From the NCBI GenBank assembly GCA_964478815.1, contig CAYZKY010000008.1, forward strand, positions 12,544 through 76,543: a stretch of 64,000 nucleotides of DNA, read 5' to 3'. The notes beneath the pieces are model-generated. The model did no database searches and was not told the origin of the DNA. It worked only from the letters and a program-made list of their open reading frames with translations. Shown piece by piece: positions 26,501-35,420 of the stretch (positions are counted from its first letter, which is position 1; every line of letters begins with the position of its first letter). The position numbers and the translations under genes are program-made. The stretch comes from DASVNK01 sp964478815 (lineage in GTDB: Bacteria > Verrucomicrobiota > Verrucomicrobiia > Limisphaerales > SXQI01).

Positions 26501-28185
26501 TCGTGGGATGCGGTTAGCGCCTTCTTGCCGTCCGTGCTGAAGCAGGCGATGTTCACGCGCGCTTCGTGTCGCAGTGGTGCGCCGACCGGTTGGGCGGTGG
26601 CGACGTCCCAGATCCGGCCGGTGTTGTCATCCGAGGCGGTAACGATGCGTGTTCCATCGAGATTGAATTCGGCAAAGCGCACCGTGTCCGTATGCTGGAG
26701 TGGAGAGCCCTTGGGTGAGCCGGTTTCCGCATCCCAAATGCGCGCGGTGTGGTCGGCCGAAGCTGTCACCAGCTGTTTGCCGTCAGGCGAGAACGCCACG
26801 CACAAGACCGAGCCGCGATGCCGGAGCGGCAGACCGAGCGGTTGCCCGGTCTGCGCATCCCAGAGACGGGCGGTCCCGTCCTGAGAAGCCGTCGCGACAA
26901 TACGGCCATTCGGGCTGAATCGGGCCATGACGACATCCTCTTCATGCCGGAGCGGTGGTGTCAGGGGCAACGCGAAGGTACGGCTGGTCAGCGCCGAGAC
27001 GAGCCGCTCTCCCGCGAGTCGGTTCGAGGGATTCTCGCGCAGGACCTTGGTGAGGAACGAGATCGCTTCGGCGGAACGGTCGGTGGCGAACAATTCCTCG
27101 GCCCGGCGTGCCGCCGCGTCGTGCGCGATGTCCGCGATGCGGCGCGTGAGAGCGGCGTTCTGCTCAGCGGCGGCCGCCCGCGTGCGTTCGGTTTCGAGCT
27201 GTGCTTCCAGGCGATGCTGGCCCTCGCGCTTGAACCGCGCATAGTTCAACGCCGTGGCGGCAAGCAATACTCCAATCGCGGTGGCACTGGCGCCGGCGAA
27301 AGCCAGCCGCTTCCAGCGTCGAAGGGTGGCGCGGGATTTGAGGATCAGCCCGCCAGCCTGCACGAGGAGCAAATCCTCCTTGAACTCTGCCATCGATGAG
27401 TATCGACGAGCGGGATCGTTGGCGCAGGCCCGCAACAACACTTCATTCAGGTTCGCCCATGGTTCGCGATCAGGGGCTTCAGCCAGCCCCGTGGGCGGCT
27501 CGGGAAAACGATAGCGATCCCTCCCGGTGCAGGCCTCGTACAGAACTTTCCCGAGGCTGTAGATATCAGCTTCTGGTGTCCCTGCCCCCTCTGGCGCGGC
27601 GAATCCTTCTGTGCCTTCCAGCGAGCTGGCTTGACCGGCTTCTGCCACCAGGCCGATGTCGGCCACTTTGGCCTGGCCGTTCACGAAGATGATGTTTGCC
27701 GGCTTGATATCGCGATGCACCAGCCCGTGCCGATGCAAGTGCTCCACGGCTCCCGCCAACGTCAGGCCCAGCTCGGCGCATTCCCCAGCCAGCAACCTGC
27801 CTCGTCGCTGCAGTACTGCGCGCAGCGTGCGCGGAAGGTACGATTCCGGCGACACCTCCGCGGAGTCGTCGCTGGCGGGGTCCGCCAGCTCCATCACGCA
27901 ATAGTAATAACCGGCTTCCTCGTCCCGCCCCACCTGCAGCACATCCACCAAGCCCGGATGCGAGCGTGAGACCGGTTCATAGCGCCGAATGCCCGCGAAC
28001 TCGCGCTCGTACGGCTTGTCCGTCTCGAACCGGCTGCGCTCGACGATCTTCACCGCGCGGAATGTCCCCATGACGTTGACCGCCAGCCAGACCTCGCCAT
28101 AGCTGCCGCGCCCGATCCTGCGGATCAGCCGGTGGTCGGGGACATGCGGCAAAACGGACTCATTCACGCGTGGTGAGAATTTCAC
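23566..28185 (-). CDS. Membrane serine/threonine protein kinase with WD40 repeats
   Basis: In 1539 residues, a Hanks-type kinase domain (about 18-275) has the glycine loop GRGSYGEV, Lys46 in FRAVKIVE and the catalytic loop HRDIKPAN near 158. The metal-binding DFG is changed to DIG (VADIGLV). A membrane helix follows near 295-315 (FAGASATAIGVLLAATALNY), then a coiled coil. About 16 WD40 repeats come next, each ending like TARLWDAQTG, enough for two propellers. A C-terminal region of about 300 residues holds helical repeats and a beta domain I cannot name. The WD40 part probably lies outside the membrane and senses ligands. The ECF-like sigma gene sits 93 bases upstream in the same direction, a pairing often seen in Verrucomicrobiota and Planctomycetota. 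Kinase activity is likely despite DIG. Confidence 0.93.
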   Translation of the reverse strand: MKFSPRVNESVLPHVPDHRLIRRIGRGSYGEVWLAVNVMGTFRAVKIVERSRFETDKPYEREFAGIRRYEPVSRSHPGLVDVLQVGRDEEAGYYYCVMELADPASDDSAEVSPESYLPRTLRAVLQRRGRLLAGECAELGLTLAGAVEHLHRHGLVHRDIKPANIIFVNGQAKVADIGLVAEAGQASSLEGTEGFAAPEGAGTPEADIYSLGKVLYEACTGRDRYRFPEPPTGLAEAPDREPWANLNEVLLRACANDPARRYSSMAEFKEDLLLVQAGGLILKSRATLRRWKRLAFAGASATAIGVLLAATALNYARFKREGQHRLEAQLETERTRAAAAEQNAALTRRIADIAHDAAARRAEELFATDRSAEAISFLTKVLRENPSNRLAGERLVSALTSRTFALPLTPPLRHEEDVVMARFSPNGRIVATASQDGTARLWDAQTGQPLGLPLRHRGSVLCVAFSPDGKQLVTASADHTARIWDAETGSPKGSPLQHTDTVRFAEFNLDGTRIVTASDDNTGRIWDVATAQPVGAPLRHEARVNIACFSTDGKKALTASHDGTARVWDAATGLPIGKPFQHHPQPDAGRVLWAEFSPDGQFLVTASGDPNVRIWNAESGELMEPMLRHDSVVRMASFSPDGGRILTASWDGTARLWDARTGEAISEPLRHRDRVRSARFSPNGLFVVTTSNDRSVRVWNALTGAPWTEPFYHDHELYWAEFDPEGGRVVTASEDRTARIWDVRSGRILDFSQNDMEALRMDVSPDGRFAAFSGGVGPRLLDITGDRPRLIWTGTLADLQNVRFSRDGRWVAGITVAGAGRIFDVHTGQALGNEFRHELHITSADFSPDATLLATASFDGTARVWRSSTGEPAGPPLRHAREVWAVQFHPDGHRVLTASLDGTAQVWDARSGRAVLPPMRHEAQVLDAAFSPDGRRVITACRDRTARLWDTATGLQHGEPLWHPHEVEQARFDRSGAFFVAVCGDKAARVWEILTGRLVGSPMRHEGKINEAEFSPDGSRVVTASEDGAVWLWDAGTGRPLADPHRRAAPARIARFTHAGNRIATLWGDRQFRLGDVPVPSEPVPRELLQLAEFLAGGEIRAAEGSASEKAGRMGNRLAGGRFGFELSHSGGKRISGTPDGYYARWMNWFLADRAERSLSPWRSLTNEVPPRSENSREWLEGCLAALQRNSEDRAVLNSLARRFPQIQRDLRPAGIEGMSHLIRRDAERQPSDRSVMWDALWTWQVWNGREEALRWVVRGLKRESQEINWHLAQGFLVASLGRDAEAKSSFEHALKLAQASGRSGTDLRRAMLLRRGAILRRLGRMEEAAADYRSDWNIPPRSLRAGSAQIDLSSFYNGALDEAWFDPSVNGSHYMSPVERTEGWRTWGRIGFDLRGVVQLAGTATVKVWDAFPAHVTAIRIGGSYRRLHFVHASYTPDGINTRIGTFKIRFVDGRTDELPIVYGWNVWCWTPAQDSSPFELKDPASISLSNGSNPMGSETAWTITTWENPWPETPIENIDFTSTMANAAPFLGAITAE

Positions 28186-28278
28186 ACCCTCATGGCGTAA
28201 ATGACAACGGAATTACCTGCGGCCGTTGTTCGCTTGAGAACGTTAAACTGAGTCATCCGCCAGTGATCGCAGTCCTTC

Positions 28279-28920
28279 TTACTTCTTCGCCCTTAGTCGC
28301 TCCAAAATCCTCCGTAAGACCGGCTTCACCCGCATCTTCACCAAGTACACCTGGCTTCTCGTGGTATTGAATGTTTTGGCCACCTCCAGGGCCGGCCGTT
28401 CTTTGACTACGTGCTGGTGGAAGATTTGCCAATGTTTCAAATCGATTCGCTCCTTTAGCTCTTCCATCGCCAGACCGATCGCCTCCCGCTCCCACTCAGC
28501 ATCCCACTGGCGGTCCAGCACCGCTCCGCTCGGGTCCGCGACGCGGTGAAGCGGATCGGTGCGCGGGCCATCGCTCCCCGGTCCCGGTGCCGCCACATGC
28601 TGAAGCCGACACCGCTTTTTCAATTCGTCCGCGATCCGCCACCGCGCTTTTTGCATAAGCCATGATCGAAACGATCCCGCCTCTGCTCTTGGGTCAAGGG
28701 AGTTTCTTTCGAAATCCCGCGCGACCTCCGCCATGGTCGATTGCAAGGCGTCCCGCGCCTCCTCCGGCATCAGTCCATGCCGGAGGCCCATGCGCAAAAT
28801 CCCCTCTCCATACAAAGCATATAGCCGATTCCACCCGGCAGAGCTCTCTCGGCGCATGAGCTCACGAATCAACTCCCAAGGCGTCGAACCTGCACTCGCT
28901 GCTCCCGACATATCTTCCAT
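28279..28920 (-). CDS. ECF-like sigma-70 factor upstream of the WD40 kinase
   Basis: The ATG at 28920 is preferred because AAGGAG lies seven bases before it; the earlier ATG at 28938 abuts its ribosome site. The product has 213 residues. Region 2 runs through WNRLYALYGEGILRMGL and GSFRSWLMQKARWRIADELKK. Region 4 is the HTH in ALEVAKTFNTTRSQVYLVKM. No membrane segment or anti-sigma gene is present. The WD40 kinase gene follows directly, so the kinase may control this factor by phosphorylation in place of an anti-sigma factor, as proposed for kinase-linked ECF groups. The targets are unknown. Confidence 0.88.
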   Translation of the reverse strand: MEDMSGAASAGSTPWELIRELMRRESSAGWNRLYALYGEGILRMGLRHGLMPEEARDALQSTMAEVARDFERNSLDPRAEAGSFRSWLMQKARWRIADELKKRCRLQHVAAPGPGSDGPRTDPLHRVADPSGAVLDRQWDAEWEREAIGLAMEELKERIDLKHWQIFHQHVVKERPALEVAKTFNTTRSQVYLVKMRVKPVLRRILERLRAKK

Positions 28921-29176
28921 ATTCCCGCTCCTTGCCATCCTCCTCCACCTGCTGCATCGCGATCAAACCATAACTTGAACTCTCTCGCCAGCGATGTTCC
29001 CTGCCTCAACCCTGTCCAGCGCGGCACCGCAAGGTTCGAGCACCCCAATTGCAAAAATCCCTCCCAACAGATGACGGTCCTTAAGCTATGCTGAGGTTCA
29101 TGATTTTCGAACGCCGATCCTCGCCGAAGCGCGCGGCTCGCCACGCGCTTCCTTGAGGCAAACATGCTTTAGCATC

Positions 29177-30658
29177 TCATCGAGCCAACCGGAGATCATC
29201 GATGATGAAGTGTGCACCTGTCAGCACACCTGCTGTGTAAGACTCGAACACCAATCGATCCAGAGCGACCCAGTTTGCGGGACTGAAGAGCTTCGGGGTC
29301 GTAACGGAGAGAAGGACAGTGGATGACACGACCTTCTTTCCATCGCGCCATCCGGAAACCACGACTGAATTGTCGGTACCGGCCGCGGCAGTAATGTACA
29401 TGCTCACCACATCGATGCGCCCATCGATCGGGATGATTTCGCTGGGGCTGAGTCCTCCGTAAACATTGTAGAGTGCTTGATTACCCGTGGTCACCCCAAA
29501 CACAAACCCCGAATTCAGGAGGGATTCATAACCCGGCTTGTTCGCCACCAGCTTCGACTCGGCGGCGAAGTTCACCCACCGCATCCCGGCGTACCCAAAT
29601 GGAAGCACTTGCAACAGCTCTAGGTATTCCGCAACATTGTCGAACTGAATTCCATCCGCATTCTGGATGGCCAGATCGTCATACATGATGTGCCCACCGA
29701 CGAGCCCGACCTGGGTCACGCGGACGCGATCGATGGATTTCCAATTCGGAGCCACGAGAGTCGGAGTAGTGCCAAGGGTAACCGTTTTAGCCCCGACCTT
29801 GACGCCCCGGCGATAAGCCGTGAGCGTGGCTGTATTGGCGGGGTTATGCGTTGAAGTCATGTAGACGCTGTTGAAATCCCATAAGCGCCCTTCATAACCG
29901 AGCATTTCAAGGGGAAATGACTTGCCATAGACGTCGTAAATGCCCATCAGCCCGGACGTGACCCCGGTGACAAAGCCAGATCCCAGATACGACTCGTAGC
30001 CCGGCAGGTTTGCGGTCAATTTGCTTTCGGCTGCCGCATTCAGAAACTTCAGCGGGCCTACTCTCGAAATCAGCTGTCCGGTTTGAGTGTAGCCGGGCAA
30101 CCCTTCGAAATCGAGGGTGCGGCGCGACGATCTCATTCCGGTTCTGTCAAACGTACCATCGCTGGTATGCTGCCAGTAGCTGCCGGGCGGCTGGTGCGAG
30201 GCATCGAACCCCTCTGCGGTTGCGCTTGTCAGCTGACAACTGGTCGTACCGCAATGAAATTCGTATCTTGGATCATCGTTAAATGATACATCAAGGGTCA
30301 ACAACAATTGAAGCTTATCTCCTGTCAATACGAACGTGCCGGACGCCTGACTGTTATCCTTCCTCAAGATTCCGAAAAGTTCCGCGCCATCCAGCTGGTT
30401 GTAGAGAACGGAGAAGAACGTCCATTGTTCCAGATCGGCGTGAGTCCCAAACCCAGCGTCGAATGCGCTTTGGGATATGGTGACTGTGGATAGCCCGCCC
30501 CAGTCATCGCGCTGGTTGAACGCAAACATTACGGACCCGTATGTAGTGCTGCTTAGTGATAAAAGCAGGACTAGCCATGTAATGGCACCAAGACGGATGA
30601 GATGAGAATCCCTCGGCTGGGATCGGGATGAGACTGGTTTGTGTGTTTCGGTGTTCAT
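29177..30658 (-). CDS. Exported protein with two tandem homologous domains
   Basis: This 493-residue protein starts with a charged region and a signal helix (LGAITWLVLLLSLSSTTYGS). The second half contains two copies of a domain of about 150 residues. Copy one has AAESKLTANLPGYESYLGSG and copy two has AAESKLVANKPGYESLLNSG, each followed by a beta-rich part and ending in IMYDDLAIQ or IIDDLRLAR. The N-terminal 190 residues are different, with two cysteines in CGTTSCQ. I do not recognise the domain by name. The repeated beta domains with an acidic DDL end are like exported adhesin or carbohydrate-binding modules of PVC bacteria. It stands alone, with no clear operon partner, and lacks an obvious C-terminal sorting tail. 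Confidence 0.65.
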   Translation of the reverse strand: MNTETHKPVSSRSQPRDSHLIRLGAITWLVLLLSLSSTTYGSVMFAFNQRDDWGGLSTVTISQSAFDAGFGTHADLEQWTFFSVLYNQLDGAELFGILRKDNSQASGTFVLTGDKLQLLLTLDVSFNDDPRYEFHCGTTSCQLTSATAEGFDASHQPPGSYWQHTSDGTFDRTGMRSSRRTLDFEGLPGYTQTGQLISRVGPLKFLNAAAESKLTANLPGYESYLGSGFVTGVTSGLMGIYDVYGKSFPLEMLGYEGRLWDFNSVYMTSTHNPANTATLTAYRRGVKVGAKTVTLGTTPTLVAPNWKSIDRVRVTQVGLVGGHIMYDDLAIQNADGIQFDNVAEYLELLQVLPFGYAGMRWVNFAAESKLVANKPGYESLLNSGFVFGVTTGNQALYNVYGGLSPSEIIPIDGRIDVVSMYITAAAGTDNSVVVSGWRDGKKVVSSTVLLSVTTPKLFSPANWVALDRLVFESYTAGVLTGAHFIIDDLRLAR

Positions 30659-30833
30659 GTGTTGTCCTTTACGAGTTTTAGGCTGTGCTTATCGTCTGTC
30701 AGAGCAGACTCATTTTATTCTTCTGAGTTCTTTCGCACTGGGTCAGCCGACGACCTGCGTCGAAAGCGACGAGTCGGAAGCTCGCTGACCAGGCAGGGCT
30801 GCCTCGCGAAAGCAACGGTGTGTTCATCTCACC

Positions 30834-31010
30834 CTACCACGACTCGAACTTTTCGAATCTTTCAGAAAAATGCATCTTTCGTACCGTCGGCCGATGCCCA
30901 CCGTCCGCGGAGATGCCCTTCAGCCGCCAGCGCCACTCCTCGAACGTTAGATCGACCGCCACGAACCCCACCGGCGGTCCGAGCCGGAACCACTGGCCGC
31001 GGCGCGCCAC
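30834..31010 (-). CDS. Short unrecognised protein, 58 aa
   Basis: A GTG at 31010 has GGAGAGGGAGAG just upstream and opens a 58-residue frame with coding-like composition. It starts VARRGQWFRLGPPVGFVAVD, continues LTFEEWRWRLKGI and ends FEKFESW. It has many aromatic and basic residues and no membrane segment. It lies between the exported protein gene and the coupling protein gene, antisense to the latter's direction. I cannot name a family, and it could be a remnant of a longer gene. Confidence 0.35.
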   Translation of the reverse strand: MARRGQWFRLGPPVGFVAVDLTFEEWRWRLKGISADGGHRPTVRKMHFSERFEKFESW

Positions 31011-31220
31011 TTGCTCTCCCTCTCCAAGGCTTGCGGAATGACCACCACACTAGCTCAGGGCAAAGCGGACACGAGGGGGAAGCGGCGCGCCGGACCTCGC
31101 CGAACATTCCGGTCTTCGAACATGGGTTCCCTCCCCGGCCCGGATTAGCACACGTCGAGGCTGCGGTCCATCCCCGCCCGGAAACTCCGTTGCCTTGGGG
31201 TGGGTCGAGCATGTTCCCCC

Positions 31221-31253
31221 CTTGTCCGAACAAGAACTTCAAGTTACTTGAAG
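31221..31253. promoter_or_regulatory. Two adjacent palindromes before the mobilisation genes
   Basis: CTTGT-CCGA-ACAAG (31221-31234) and CTTCAAG-TTA-CTTGAAG (31237-31253) lie just before the coupling protein gene. They may be operator sites or part of an oriT, since relaxase substrates usually lie beside such genes and contain inverted repeats. No nick-site consensus can be pointed to. Confidence 0.4.
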
Positions 31254-31281
31254 TGCGAAGGCAGTTCTCACACGGGGACGA

Positions 31282-32853
31282 TTGATCCTTTCCAGCGGAA
31301 TTGAATGGGGCGCATTCTTGCTCGCAATGGTGGCGGCCGGGGCCGCCCTTCGCTGGCGCGGACGTCGCGCGCCGGTCGCCAGCGCCCACTGGCGAGGACG
31401 AACGCTCCGTAGCACCGCTGAAGCCACCCAGTTGCTCGACGCCGCGCGATCCCCCACCGACCCTGGACTCTCCTTGGGCAGCCTCCGTCTCCCCTCTCGC
31501 GCGGCCTGCTCCCACTTTGCCATCGCCGGAGCGACCGGCTCGGGAAAAACCCTCCTTCAGCGGCTCCTCATGCAATCGGCCCTGTCACGGATTGGCCAGG
31601 GAGACAGCCACCGGGCACTCCTCTACGACGCCAAGCAGGACTTGCTCCCTCTTCTGGCCGGCATGGATCTCTGCGCACCCATCCACACCCTTCATCCGCT
31701 GGACCGCCGCGCCGTGGCGTGGAACATGGCGGCGGACATCAAGACCCCAGCCGCAGCCCTCCAGACCGCGTCCCTGCTCATCCCCGAGATCAAGACTGAC
31801 AACAACCCGTTCTTTGCCAATGCCGCCCGGCATCTTCTGACCGGTGCGATCAACGCCCTTATCGAACAGGCCGGCGCGCACTGGACGTTGCGCCATGTGC
31901 TGCTGGTCATGCGCGATCCCGTCCGGCTCGGCAACCTCCTGGGCCGTTCTGACCACACCCGCTTCCTTCTCCAGTATTTCGAGCACACCGGCACGTTCCA
32001 GAACATCCTCTCCACCGTGCTGACCGCCCTCGCCCCCTTCGATACGCTGGCGGCGGCGTGGGACCGGGCCGAAAAGTCCATCAGCCTCGCACGCTGGATG
32101 ACCGAAGAATCGATCCTCGTGCTGGGCTGCGACGAAGCGAACCGGGTGGCGCTCGAAGCGATGAACCGGCTCATCTTCCGGCGGATCAGTGAGCTTGTCC
32201 TCTCCCGGCCCGAAGTGACCGACCCCGATGGGTATGGCTCCCGCACCTGGTTCTTCCTCGATGAAGTCCGGGAAGCGGGCAAGCTGGAGAGCCTCTCCCG
32301 TCTCCTGACCAAGGGCCGGAGCAAGGGGGCGGCGGTGGTGCTCGGCTTTCAGGACATCGCGGGGTTGCAGGATGTCTATGGCAAGGAAGTGGCCAACGAA
32401 CTGGTCGGGCAATGCGCGACGAGCGTCATGCTCCGGCTCAACTCGCCGGAGACCGCCGCGTGGGCTTCAAAACTGATTGGCTCGCGGGAAGTGCTCGAAA
32501 CCCGGCACGGCCACTCCCGCAGCTATCACTCGGCTCTGCAAACCTTGCCCGGCACCGGTTCCTCCGTCTCCCATGGCCTGGCAACCCGTCCGCTGGTGCT
32601 CGATTCCGAAATCATGGGCCTGCCACCGACCTCATTCGACACCGGACTCTCCGCCTATATTGTGACCCCGTGGACGGGAGCTTTTCACGAACACCTTTCC
32701 GGGGATTGGCTCCTCCAGAACCTCCGGCCTCCAGAGGCCCGTGTCCCGAACTTTCTCCCCTCCCCAGTGCCCCACCAGTACCTCCGCCCTTGGGGCCCCG
32801 AGGACGAGGCCATCCTCCGCTTTGCCGAATCCGGGAGCGCGGTATGGAACTGA
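31282..32853 (+). CDS. Type IV coupling protein (TraD/TrwB-like)
   Basis: The protein has up to 523 residues. The TTG at 31282 is used because it keeps the single N-terminal membrane helix (EWGAFLLAMVAAGAAL); the first ATG, at 31327, would cut into it. The ATPase domain has Walker A GATGSGKT near residue 82 and Walker B WFFLDEVREAGKL near 322, followed by the sensor-like GRSKGAAVVLGFQD and QCATSVMLRL. Coupling proteins form hexamers in the inner membrane and hand the relaxase-DNA complex to a type IV secretion channel. The relaxase gene follows after 112 bases, confirming a mobilisation module. No secretion-channel genes occur in this window. Confidence 0.9.
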   Translation: MILSSGIEWGAFLLAMVAAGAALRWRGRRAPVASAHWRGRTLRSTAEATQLLDAARSPTDPGLSLGSLRLPSRAACSHFAIAGATGSGKTLLQRLLMQSALSRIGQGDSHRALLYDAKQDLLPLLAGMDLCAPIHTLHPLDRRAVAWNMAADIKTPAAALQTASLLIPEIKTDNNPFFANAARHLLTGAINALIEQAGAHWTLRHVLLVMRDPVRLGNLLGRSDHTRFLLQYFEHTGTFQNILSTVLTALAPFDTLAAAWDRAEKSISLARWMTEESILVLGCDEANRVALEAMNRLIFRRISELVLSRPEVTDPDGYGSRTWFFLDEVREAGKLESLSRLLTKGRSKGAAVVLGFQDIAGLQDVYGKEVANELVGQCATSVMLRLNSPETAAWASKLIGSREVLETRHGHSRSYHSALQTLPGTGSSVSHGLATRPLVLDSEIMGLPPTSFDTGLSAYIVTPWTGAFHEHLSGDWLLQNLRPPEARVPNFLPSPVPHQYLRPWGPEDEAILRFAESGSAVWN

Positions 32854-32965
32854 GCCCGGGAAGCCGCCCCGCGTCGAAAGGTGCCGGGGCCTTCTCACTG
32901 AACAGGAAGAAGAAAGGTCCACACCCCACGCATTTGAACCTGCGAAACAGAGGTTGGGCTACGGC

Positions 32966-35368
32966 ATGCTGACGCTCTCCCGCGCGATCAAGGCTGGCCA
33001 AGGGGAATACTACCTTTCCCTTGCCACCGCCGACGACTATTACCTCTCGGGCGAGGAGCCCTCCGGTTACTGGCTCGGGAGCGGCGCGGTCGCGTTGGGG
33101 CTGGGAGGCGACGTCGAACCGGCGGCGTTTCGTCACTTGCTGCGGGGCCTTTCCCCGGACGGAACGAGGAAACTCGTCCGCAACGTCGATGCCGAACGGC
33201 GCGCCGGCTGGGACTTGACGTGGTCGGTGCCCAAATCGGTTTCCGTCGCCTGGAGTCAGGCTAATACCGAGACCCGGGGCCAGATCGAAGCCTGTGTGCG
33301 GAAAGCAGTCGCGGCGGGCGTTCGATACCTGGAAGCCGTGGCCGGCCTGGCCCGCCGAGGAGCCGATGGTCACATCCGGGAACCAGCCAAGCTCATCCTG
33401 GCCGCCTTTCTCCACTCCACCAGCCGGGCGCAAGACCCGCAGCTTCATATCCACACCGTGCTCCTGAACGTCGGCGTGCGGCTCGATGGCACGACCGGTA
33501 CCATCGAGCCCCGGGAACTGTACCGCCACCAGATGGCCGCTGGAGCGCTGTTTCGCGCCGAGCTGGCCGCCGTCCTGGAAGCGGACCTGGGCTTGCGTTC
33601 CCGCCGGGAGGGCCGGGCCTTCGAAGTTCTCGGAGTCGATCCCGATCTCATCGCCTTCTTCTCGAAACGACGGCAGGAGATCGAGGCGGAACTGGCCCGG
33701 TTCGGCCAGTCCGGGGCCAAGGCGGCTGAGGCCGCGAACTTCGCCACCCGCCGGGCCAAGGAAGCGAGGCCGCGGGAAGCGCTCTTTCGGGAATGGCAGC
33801 GCATCGGTCGCGAGCATCACTGGAGCGAGAAGCAGCTTTCCTGGCTGCTTCACGCCCCTTTCCCGCCCCGGCTGCCAGCCTGGGAGCAGACCGCCGCGCA
33901 AACGGAGGCGCTCATCGCAATCACGACGACACAGAGCCACTTCAGCGCCCGCCAGTTGTTGCAAGTTGTGGCGGAGTGCTGCCAGGGCCGGGCGCTTGGG
34001 GCCGTAACCGCCCTCGCGCTCCGCAACGAGATGCTTCGCTTCTCGGAGGTGGTTCCCCTTGTGGAGTTGAAAGGCGAATTCCAGTTCACGACGAGGGAGA
34101 TTCTGGCGCTGGAAGGGGCGGCTCTGGCCCGGGCTGAAGGGATGAATGCGAGGCGGGAACTGTTCCCGGACCAACCGGTTCAGGAGGCGCTCTCCCGTCA
34201 TCCCGGGCTCACGACGGAGCAGCAGGAAGCGCTTCGGCATGTGTGTGGCGGCCGGGGCGGCGTGAGCCTGGTGCAGGGTCTGGCGGGCACTGGCAAATCG
34301 ACCCTCTTCGCCGTGGCGCGCGAGGTCTGGGAGGCGCAGGGTCTCTCTGTCTTGGGGGCTGCCTTGGCCGGAAAGGCGGCCTTGGGGCTGCAACAGGCCA
34401 CCGGCATCGAGTGTACCACGGTGCATCGCTTGCTGGAGGATCTCCGAGGCGGCTATTCTCCACTGGATCGCCTGTCGGTGATTCTGCTGGATGAAGCATC
34501 GATGATCGGCACCCGGCAACTGGCCGAAGTCATCGACCGGTGCGCGGCGGCCGGAGCTTCCCTCGTCCTCTGCGGCGATGTCCGCCAGTTGCAGGCGGTC
34601 GAACTGGGGGGCCTTTTCGCTGCGCTCGCGGAAAGGCTTCCTTCGACTCGTCTGACCGAAATCCGCCGCCAACGGGAGGATTGGACCAAACAGGCGGTGA
34701 AAGACCTCGCTTACGGCCGGGCGGAGGACGCCCTCCTGGCTTACGAAGCACGGGGACTGTTAACCGAGAAGAAGCATGTCGTGACGGCGACGGACCGGCT
34801 TATGGAAGACTGGAAACGGGAAGCGCTGCCGGAGTTGGCCTCCAGCGTCATTCTGGCCAGCACCCGCCAGGACGTCATGGAGCTGAACCGGAGGGCTCAG
34901 GCTGAGCGGCAACGGTTGGGGCAACTCGGAACTCTCGGGGTCAAGGCCGGGCCGAATACCCTCTTTCCCGAGGACCGGGTGCTTTTCACGAGGAACTCGA
35001 TGACGCTCGGCGTGTGCAACGGGGATCTGGGTTCGGTTCAGAAATGTTCCGGTTCGTCCATCCATGTCCGGCTGGATGATGGCCGGCTCGTCACCGCCGA
35101 TCTGGAGCAATACCCCTGTCTCCAGCTTGGTTACGCTCTCACCACCCACAAGGCGCAAGGGATGACGGTCGAACGCAGTTTCATCCTCACCGGAGCCGCC
35201 CTGACCCACCGCGAAATGGCCTACGTCCAGGCGTCGCGTGCCCGGGGAACGACGCGTTGGTACGTGAGCGACGACAGGGAAGATGTCACCCGGCGCATGG
35301 CGCAGAGCCACGAGAAGCTCGCGGCCATCACTCTGGCGGAAGAGCCAACGCTGGAACTGGTCCGGTAA
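32966..35368 (+). CDS. MobF-family relaxase-helicase (TrwC/TraI-like)
   Basis: The ATG at 32966 begins a typical MobF N-terminus (MLTLSRAIKAGQGEYYLSL); the long open frame upstream overlaps the coupling protein gene and is rejected. In 800 residues, the relaxase domain holds N-terminal tyrosines (TADDYYLSGE) and the metal-binding His cluster in DPQLHIHTVLLN near 160. The C-terminal superfamily 1 helicase has Walker A GLAGTGKST near 438, LLDEASM near 507 and a late ALTTHKAQGMTVE motif. It should nick one strand at oriT, stay covalently bound and unwind the plasmid during transfer. Length and domain order fit complete MobF proteins, so the module looks intact. Confidence 0.93.
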   Translation: MLTLSRAIKAGQGEYYLSLATADDYYLSGEEPSGYWLGSGAVALGLGGDVEPAAFRHLLRGLSPDGTRKLVRNVDAERRAGWDLTWSVPKSVSVAWSQANTETRGQIEACVRKAVAAGVRYLEAVAGLARRGADGHIREPAKLILAAFLHSTSRAQDPQLHIHTVLLNVGVRLDGTTGTIEPRELYRHQMAAGALFRAELAAVLEADLGLRSRREGRAFEVLGVDPDLIAFFSKRRQEIEAELARFGQSGAKAAEAANFATRRAKEARPREALFREWQRIGREHHWSEKQLSWLLHAPFPPRLPAWEQTAAQTEALIAITTTQSHFSARQLLQVVAECCQGRALGAVTALALRNEMLRFSEVVPLVELKGEFQFTTREILALEGAALARAEGMNARRELFPDQPVQEALSRHPGLTTEQQEALRHVCGGRGGVSLVQGLAGTGKSTLFAVAREVWEAQGLSVLGAALAGKAALGLQQATGIECTTVHRLLEDLRGGYSPLDRLSVILLDEASMIGTRQLAEVIDRCAAAGASLVLCGDVRQLQAVELGGLFAALAERLPSTRLTEIRRQREDWTKQAVKDLAYGRAEDALLAYEARGLLTEKKHVVTATDRLMEDWKREALPELASSVILASTRQDVMELNRRAQAERQRLGQLGTLGVKAGPNTLFPEDRVLFTRNSMTLGVCNGDLGSVQKCSGSSIHVRLDDGRLVTADLEQYPCLQLGYALTTHKAQGMTVERSFILTGAALTHREMAYVQASRARGTTRWYVSDDREDVTRRMAQSHEKLAAITLAEEPTLELVR

Positions 35369-35420
35369 GGAACGACGCGGCAGTAAATCCTCGTCCCAGA
35401 CTTGGCCCGTTCTCCGGGTT

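Noticed and set aside
32612..34672. 686-codon open frame on the minus strand opposite the relaxase gene
   Set aside because: It is the antisense of a well-supported MobF relaxase with all motifs. High GC keeps antisense frames open. Its translation has no recognisable motif.
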